DNA from: Zerene cesonia
Lineage: Eukaryota > Arthropoda > Insecta > Lepidoptera > Pieridae
Reading direction: 5' to 3'
DNA length: 64,000 nt
Assembly (NCBI RefSeq): GCF_012273895.1
Contig: NC_052127.1
Coordinates: forward strand, 2,166,247-2,230,246
In this document: positions 57,303-64,000 of the stretch, piece by piece
How positions within the stretch are numbered: the first letter of the stretch is position 1
Layout: every line of letters starts with the position of its first letter
Translations under genes and position numbers: made by a program
The notes under the pieces: generated by a model
Told to the model about the DNA's origin: nothing
Seen by the model: only the letters and a program-made list of their open reading frames with translations
Database searches by the model: none

Positions 57303-57758
57303 AGTAGGATAGGATGTATGCCTCAAGAGTTCTACCGACTCATTCATAAAAGTAGAATTTCTCAATACTATCACCCTACACTAATAAATCTCGTAACTAC
57401 TACACTTAATATTTATGATTTATAACATCCCTTATATAATATGCAAAGACTTGGGCCTCGTATATATACGTATTCTCGTAATTTTTATTAGCAAACGAAA
57501 TGGCCTCTAAAAATATCAAGACCCATTATTATTTAACGTCACGGTGGGGTCGGCTGACCAACCCTTCAGTTAATAATTTACCCCCATAAAATATACCCCG
57601 TCGTTTGCGCAATGTGATACCTTATCGAAAGCCTGTGTTAGGGCGTTTTTGTTATTAGTAAATCGATGTGACGTAATTGATTAAAGTTTGCTGTAGGTAT
57701 AGAATTACTGAGTGCACGAAACGGCGGTGTTGTATACATTTCCCGTTTGAATGTTGAT
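57303..57758. other. Unannotated stretch
   Basis: Nothing recognised. Confidence 0.4.
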
Positions 57759-57771
57759 AAACGCATGGATG

Positions 57772-58077
57772 ATAAAGCAGTGGTGGTTCAGTGGTGAAAA
57801 CCTCGGACTTCAAAAATCGATAAGTCGGGGTTCGAGACCGCGCGAGCGTGCAGGAAATAAATTGATTTTTCAATTTTCTGAACATGTGGATAACATCACC
57901 GCTGCTTAAACGGTGAAGGAAAACATCGTGAGGAAACCGGCATGTCCAAGAATTAAAAAGTTCGACGACATGTGACATCTGCCAACCCGCACTTGGCCAG
58001 CGTGGTGGATTATGGCCTGTACCCTCATAGGAGGCCTGTGTCCCAGCAGTGGGAACATATATGGGCTGATGATGATG
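57772..58077 (+). mobile_element. Full-length tRNA-derived SINE with (ATG)n tail and perfect 13-bp target duplication
   Basis: Head AGCAGTGGTGGTTCAGTGGT and B box GGGGTTCGAGACC, body GTGAGGAAACCGGCATGTCC and ACTTGGCCAGCGTGGTGGAT, tail GGGCTGATGATGATG. AAACGCATGGATG occurs at 57759-57771 and 58078-58090. The minus-strand ORF 58128-57655 through it is not a gene. Confidence 0.9.
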
Positions 58078-58437
58078 AAACGCATGGATGGTATTGATGG
58101 GTAGATGTTTGTTGTTGTTAAATGTCATAATTGGTCAAGTGCGAGTCGGACTCGCTACATCAATGGTTCCGCACGGATGGGCTGAAGAGCAACTGTAAAA
58201 AATTGCTGATCCATCCAATTTACGACCGTGCTAACCGTTGTTTTATCAAGATTTTTTACCATCTGTATTTAGCGGTATTAGACAGACATACATCATCTTT
58301 GACAACAAAATTGCGACATTAGTGCGAAATACAGACAGATGAACGGCGAAGCCTTAATATACCTATGGGTGAGCATCTGTGCCTACATAAATTCCAATAT
58401 AAATATTAACAAAATTAAAGTTGGTTTTCTTATTATA

Positions 58438-58770
58438 GAAGTTTATACATTGCAAAATCGAAGCAAGTATGTACCAGGACAGCAGAACCTAACAAGATGT
58501 TAGCGCGTTTCACGTGACCGTTCCAATTGGGATACGTCAAGAAATAAACAAAAAATATTATTTATATAGTGTTTCATTACTTAAAAACTTACTTAAAACT
58601 TCTAATAATAATAAACGACATTTAAACGTTAGTTTTCTATTTACATAAAGGTTTATTCATTGCATATTCGAAGCAAGCGTACCAGGACAGCAAAACCTAA
58701 CAAGAGGTTAGTAAATTTCACGTGACCGTTCCGATTGCGGCTCTTGGGAATACGCCAAAAGAATAAACAC
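58438..58770. repeat. Diverged direct duplication containing TCACGTGA in each unit
   Basis: Units 58438-58553 and 58648-58770 share CATTGCA, TCGAAGCAAG, TACCAGGACAGCA, AACCTAACAAGA, GTTAG and TTTCACGTGACCGTTCC. The 8-bp palindrome TCACGTGA is at 58510-58517 and 58718-58725. A third CACGTG lies at 58847-58852. Confidence 0.8.
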
Positions 58771-59396
58771 ATATATAGGGGCTAATTAGCGACTGGAGCT
58801 TTGTCCATTACGCTAATTGCTGTAGTCGAACTCATTTGCTAATGTCCACGTGATTTACGGTGAGTTTAACAACTATCATAGAAGGTTTTATTATAATTAT
58901 ACAATATTTCAATACACATTTCGAATAGTTTTACTATTTGTATTTGTTTTGTTTTCATGTTGCTTAGAAGGACAATAAAATATATCTATAACCTAAATAA
59001 TAAGACTTAATAGTAAATTGGTAACAGAAATAGATGTTTTATTATTTATGGATGTATGTAATATACTAATAAATAAACGATAACCACTGGATATAATATT
59101 TCGCAGAAGTAGGACCTCTGTAAATGACTAGCCCGCCTTAAAAAGCACAGGAAAAGGATATGGGTCTAGATAAAATATTTATAACTGTAAAACCAATTAT
59201 TTCAACAAATTCCAACAATATGTATGCAAAATTATTACGCAAGTGCAGCTGAACAGTTGCAGCTATGAGAAGGCGAATGAGGAGACGCAATGCCTGGTCC
59301 ACTACGTAATGAAAATGCATATAGACGTGCAGCAGGGGATATGGGTGGTTCCATTCTGTACGTGAATGGGATAAGGGACGGAGATGGATAGAGCTA
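58771..59396. other. Unannotated stretch
   Basis: Apart from the CACGTG at 58847, nothing recognised. Confidence 0.4.
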
Positions 59397-59545
59397 ACAA
59401 GCTAGCTCTTTAAGTATGAAGCAAAATCCTGAACCTATAAAGACTATGGTGCCTAACGGAAAAGTATAAGGGAGAGAGAGGGAAAGATCTAGCTAGCTCT
59501 ATAAGTAAGAAGCTAAAGCCTAAACCTATAAATACTAAAGTTTCG
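59397..59545. repeat. Diverged direct duplication of about 52 bp
   Basis: AGCTAGCTCTTTAAGTATGA ... CCTGAACCTATAAAGACTA is repeated about 92 bp on as AGCTAGCTCTATAAGTAAGA ... CCTAAACCTATAAATACTA. Slightly further on, TAGTTTGTGGTAATTAGAT occurs twice in tandem (59702-59739). Confidence 0.75.
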
Positions 59546-60377
59546 TTATGAGTCTAATAATCTAATGGATGACGTTAAGCTCAGTCGCTCTGGCACCAAT
59601 TATACAAATGGCGACTATATAGATTATTCGAGTTCTAGAGAGCTTTAAACACTTACTTAGTTAAAACGCCTTGCCTCGTTTGTGTTTAGTTAAACATCCT
59701 TTAGTTTGTGGTAATTAGATTAGTTTGTGGTAATTAGATAAATGCTATGTATCTTAATTCAGATAATAATCTTTAAGTATCTTAAATTTCCTTATAATCG
59801 ATTTAAAATATTTTCGTTTTAAGATAAACGACCAATATTTCAAATGGGATACAGATTTTTATATGTTAACTTTTTTATTATTAGTAGCATACAATTAGTG
59901 AGTCGTATTTTTTTTTAATAGCCTATTGAAAACGAAAAAGGTTTTATAAATTGGTATAGGATTGTAAAATAATTGTGTTAATTATATATCACGCGACACA
60001 ATATATTCGATATAATTCAAGCACGTCGTCAATTTCCGTTCCAATGTAGGTTGAATAACAGCAATAATTTTTCACATTCGATAAAAATTTCACTGAAACT
60101 TTTCAATTTCAATACATTTTGGAAAGTTCGGGACGCAGGTGACAAGTTGGGAGCGGGTGCTATTTAATCTACACATTTATATGGATTTAGTGGAGTTCCT
60201 TCGTTATCGATATAGGTTTTAAAAGAAGCTAGTTTTGAATGTTTTTATCGTACGTTGAAAGCATGAACGTAATTATTTTTATTTTAAAATGTTATCAATT
60301 TAATTTGACCAGTACATTTTCTATTTCTCTCTTTACGATCTTAAGGGCGAAGATAATGCGGGAAATTTTATTTGTTA
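59546..60377. other. Unannotated stretch
   Basis: AT-rich, nothing further recognised. Confidence 0.4.
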
Positions 60378-60532
60378 CTAGCTTCCCGTGGGATTTCCGG
60401 TATAAAAACTTACTTATGTCCATCTCCTGGTTCTAAACTACCTCTGCACAAAATGTCAGTCACATCGGTTAATCCGTTCTTAAGTTATAAATAGTGTAAC
60501 TAACACCACTTTCTTTTATATGTATAGATATA
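60378..60532 (-). mobile_element. Helitron-like remnant
   Basis: CTAGCTTCCCGTGGGATTTCC, TCAGTCACATCGGTTAATCC and TTTATATGTATAGATA, with the usual CTAG end and target-like order. Confidence 0.5.
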
Positions 60533-61495
60533 GACACTCATTCCTCATAACCGCATAATGATAAAGTAAAACGATGTACCATCAGAGCATTAGTAAACGT
60601 AGTTCGCTAATTTGTTCGGCAAACATCGCCAGAGGTGGTGAGAAATTGCGCTCTCCGTCTTCATATAGCGGACGTAGACTTATGTCTAGTGTTACCTAAC
60701 TGGATGGATGACTAGTTTATGTTATGGGTACATGATTCAAATAATATCAGTGGTACAGAGTAATGCAAAATGGTATATCGATAAAAAAGCATATAGTATA
60801 TAAATCGTATAGGAAACTAAAAGGCTAAAGTCATTAAGGCGAATTAAAATTTAATAACGTTAGTGAATCTTTACATAGGATTTATCTTAAAGAACAAACG
60901 TAAACAGATAAAGGCATCTTCTTGTCTCGTAATTTAATATTCTTTGTAGAAACTGTCTTTCATCGTATCCATTTTTTCGTAAAATATCTAGATTAAAGTG
61001 CTACTTGAAACCTTATTTATATAAATCCTCGCCTTTTTTCCATGTATTTAGTTAATAAATAGTATAAGTTGTAGTGTTGCCTTCCTGTTAAATAAAATAT
61101 AATGAAACTATTCTACTATATTCTTGTTACATGAACTGTAATTCAAAAGATTAAACGACGCAGTTATGACAGTTAGCCAAAGGCTTGCAAATTACTAAAA
61201 TAGATCATGAAAACTTTATACTATATAGATGTTTGTGATTTTAATGAAAATGTAAACATAATTGGATCATATAAATCTCCGTCCATAGGCCTAGTTTGTA
61301 AACCTACAAGGGCATGTCGGGAGCATATAATCTACATGAAAGTACTTGTGGCTGTGGGGACTGTGGGTTAGCACGCGATGCTTCGTGCCCAACTGTAACC
61401 ATAATGGTTTTGTACTTGGCTATATGTAAAACATTTGTAATATTACGAGTATCTAAATCTGACAAATGAGCTGTAGCTGTGACTGTTGTTTCCCT
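60533..61495. other. Unannotated stretch
   Basis: Nothing recognised. Confidence 0.4.
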
Positions 61496-61700
61496 ATTTT
61501 TTTTATGTCATAGCGGCCAACTGAGCTGGTGGTTCGCCTTATGGTGAGCGTCACCACCGCCCATTAACATATGCTGGGGTAACTGCCGCTGGCCGCTGCG
61601 AATGCATTGTCCGCTTTTAAAGGGTAAAAGATGAGGAAAAGATGGACGACGGGAAAAAAGGAATGGACAGGAATGGGTAAGGAAAAAGAAACGGACAATT
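61496..61700 (-). mobile_element. Poly-A-ended retroposon, partial
   Basis: TTTTTTTATGTCATAGCGGC, TGAGCTGGTGGTTCGCCTTA, GCGTCACCACCGCCCATTAA and AAAAAGGAATGGACAGGAAT. Confidence 0.7.
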
Positions 61701-61868
61701 CCGGGTGTTCTAAACCAATGTCGATATAATCCCAGGACACGACTATAAATATCCTCAATAATAAATAAATCGGAAAGTACTATTAATTCATTAATACTAA
61801 TAATACAGTAAGACTAACTCATAATTCTTCTACCACTAGTCCCCCCCCTCCTAGTCTAGGATTGATTG

Positions 61869-61903
61869 TAAAGAAAGAAAGAAAGAAAGAAAGAAAGAAA
61901 CAT
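61869..61903. repeat. (GAAA)n tract
   Basis: About eight AAAG units; the following CATTTATTTATATTGTCTGT suggests the tail of a retroposon lying on the minus strand at about 61869-62050. Confidence 0.85.
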
Positions 61904-62936
61904 TTATTTATATTGTCTGTGCTCATCCAACACGCGATGTTTCGTGACGAGGTGCCGGGGCAAATGTAGTGGGGCACTTGATGGGCACATTGTGTAGCTT
62001 GTATCGGAAATGCAGATGCGCGTTTGTAGGTTTATTATGTGATAAGTATAAAGGATTAGGGGATGATGATTTGGTGATAATGTTACGGTTACACATCTGT
62101 GAGTGAAGTATTATACATATAGTTGATTAATTAACAGAGTATGATAAAGCACACAGATTGGTGTTACTGATAAATTTGTTTAAATTTTCCATATTGACTG
62201 AAGAAACATGGACGTTTTTTATTTGTGCGGTATTTAAATTTTTTAATTCATATATAATTATTATTTTTTTTTAAATAGTAAACACGTAGAGGTACATAAT
62301 TTTCAATTTAATCGAATCAAATCAATTCATCGAAATCAGTGTATTGTAAAATCAGATAATACATTTTGAATGCTGGTTATTTCCATATTTTATTGTATTG
62401 AGTTGCTTTATAAATGAGATTTTTTTCCGTTTTTATCACGAGGCGGGATCCGAACCCGCGCAAACATTTTTTTCTACTTTTTCGGTTTCATTTGCCTAAG
62501 GGGCACCCCACGCCATCTGTGGTTATTTAAATTTTTCAATAAGTTTCTTGCATAACATATAATTGACGTCATACATAATGGCGTCGTATGTTTCGTTTCT
62601 CATTTAACTTTTAAAAGTCAATATATTAGCTAATGTAATATCTTAGAAATGAACAATCTCTCCCCCGATGTAACTCTGGCATTTCATAACGTAAATTGTG
62701 TTTCACATAAGTGCGCGTCGCTACTCAAATTATTGTTTAGTATACATTAAACGTCATTGCGCTGAGAAGTTCGAGCTTTGTTCGGAAAACGCTGCTCGAA
62801 TTCTGGTTTTGGGGCGCTCATTAAAGTTTTTCTATAACTTCGCAGGGAAGATTTGGATTCTGGCGTGTGTGTGTGTGAAATATTGTTAGTACTTACAATT
62901 TATATAATATATTTGAAATGTGAAACATTTAGGTTA
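61904..62936. other. Unannotated stretch
   Basis: Contains TGACGTCA at 62564-62571 and a B-box-like word at about 62444-62460 (minus strand), neither supported as a feature. No gene seen. Confidence 0.35.
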
Positions 62937-63091
62937 CTAGCATTCCGGACGTGGTTTCGCTTGCGTGGTGAAAGAAGATTCTTATGGGAATGAGATATTT
63001 CACCCCGGCAAAAACTTGCCTACGTCACTAAATTATATATTGCCTGCGTCACTATACACTACATCACACTCCTAATTCTATATTAATAGGA
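62937..63091 (-). mobile_element. Helitron-like remnant
   Basis: CTAGCATTCCGGACGTGGTTTCGCTTGCGTGG at the CTAG end, ATTTCACCCCGGCAAAAACT and a terminal TTCTATATTAATAGGAT. Confidence 0.5.
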
Positions 63092-63329
63092 TTTCTTGTC
63101 ACTTAATACTAATATGTAATGTATTTTTATGTTTTTTAAGGATACCTCTGTCCATTAAAACGGATGCGTAATATTTTATGCGTAATTTAATATACGTGAA
63201 ACGTAATTTAAATAAGTAATATTTTATTATTAAATCGGTTACTTCATCACATCGTTGCGTTGTTTGTGTTTTCCGTATCGATACACATACTCGAAATTGG
63301 CGGTGTTTCTGTAGGACTATAAGTTATTA

Positions 63330-63480
63330 ACCAGTAGCGGCCGGGTGCGCCCGAGTGTGGCCGAGTGTGGCCCGGTTGACCGGTGGGCGACACCTGTTAC
63401 AGGGCTGGTGCGAGTGCTGTTATCGTTGCTAGGCAACGGGTGGAAAGACTAGTTGTTTGTTGGAAATGTTTACTAATGTA
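63330..63480. promoter_or_regulatory. GC-rich block with perfect X-box
   Basis: CAGTAGCGGCCGGGTGCGCC, a tandem GTGTGGCCGAGTGTGGCC, CACCTG and the palindrome GTTGCTAGGCAAC at 63425-63437, which matches the RFX-factor X-box consensus. It stands out from the AT-rich flanks and could be a promoter or enhancer; no exon next to it was identified. Confidence 0.45.
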
Positions 63481-64000
63481 GTAGGTAATGGTAATCTATG
63501 CTTGATAAACGCTTGTAAAAGATGTCTTTTAATGAAAAAAATGTTCAATAGTTGGTTAGATGGATAAACAGTGTTTTTAATCCTTTTGTATTTATCATTT
63601 TTATACCCGTCTTGATAGGCTGCAACGAGTACTTTCTTTGATTTTTTATTCTTTCCTTTACCGAATAATAATATTTCTTAAACTAACGTACCCAAGTGTG
63701 CAAAAATATACATAACAGATACATATATCCGAAAAAAATATTTGATAAAAGCAGTAAAGAATGTTATTGCATGTTATAAAATAAAGAAATACCTACTTTC
63801 ATTTATCGCCCGAGACTGTACTATAACTTCGGTGGCGCATTTTGACATGATATAAAACACGTATAGTCCTAACAAAATATATATTCAAATATGAGTTTTT
63901 TTTTTGCATAAACCGTATGTAAAATAATATTCTATCGGTACTAACGTATTTAACAGTAATAAGGCATAGTTAAGTCTTATAACATGCTACTTCAGCTCAC
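63481..64000. other. AT-rich right end of the window
   Basis: Nothing recognised. Confidence 0.4.

Noticed and set aside
57655..58128. 157-codon minus-strand ORF
   Set aside because: It is the antisense of the tRNA-derived SINE and its flanks; the similar peptide at 21813-22016 comes from the other SINE copy.
62440..62465. tRNA-like B box (GGGTTCGGATCCCG) on the minus strand
   Set aside because: No cloverleaf could be folded and no matching A box or SINE body was found next to it.

Overview
The window reads as a piece of a moth or butterfly (Lepidoptera) nuclear genome. It is AT-rich, has spliced genes with GT..AG introns, and carries repeat families I associate with Lepidoptera: Helitron-like elements ending in CTAGT, a tRNA-headed SINE with an ATG-repeat tail, a palindromic MITE, and worn LINE 3' ends. 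Nothing looks bacterial or viral: no operons, no Shine-Dalgarno sites, no CRISPR array. Two scaffold gaps of exactly 1000 N lie at 47917-48916 and 54167-55166.

One complete protein-coding gene can be reconstructed. It is a five-exon minus-strand gene, 12455 down to 2149, encoding a 384-residue peroxin-13 (PEX13). The order is a Tyr-Gly-rich N-terminus, a hydrophobic middle with a membrane segment, an SH3 domain and a charged Thr/Glu/Lys tail. All four introns keep the frame with canonical sites. They are filled with transposon copies, and exon 4 is only 30 to 42 bp from a retroposon on each side.

From about 13.5 to 52.5 kb I find no convincing coding gene. This 39 kb holds many Helitron-like copies, SINEs with perfect target-site duplications, LINE remnants and a few GC-richer blocks that could be promoters or enhancers. 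Two weak exon candidates lie divergent to PEX13: a hydrophobic 58-codon open exon at 13373-13546 and a 34-nt micro-exon at 18447-18480.

At 52594-53110 there is a good candidate for the 5' exon of a second, plus-strand gene. It has a strong acceptor, a long leader with only two upstream ATGs (both in tiny self-terminating uORFs), then 22 codons and a consensus donor. Its remaining exons are not recognisable before the window ends, so 53.1-64 kb is probably its first intron. That stretch includes a SINE with a perfect target duplication, a diverged tandem repeat carrying TCACGTGA twice, and a perfect RFX-type X-box at 63425-63437.

I found no clear novel multi-gene system. The most interesting items are the YG-rich PEX13 N-terminus and its unusual C-terminal tail, the orphan 5' exon, an 18-bp inverted repeat bracketing the first gap, the Helitron-like copies with different internal structures, and the two duplicated or palindromic candidate regulatory elements near the right end.
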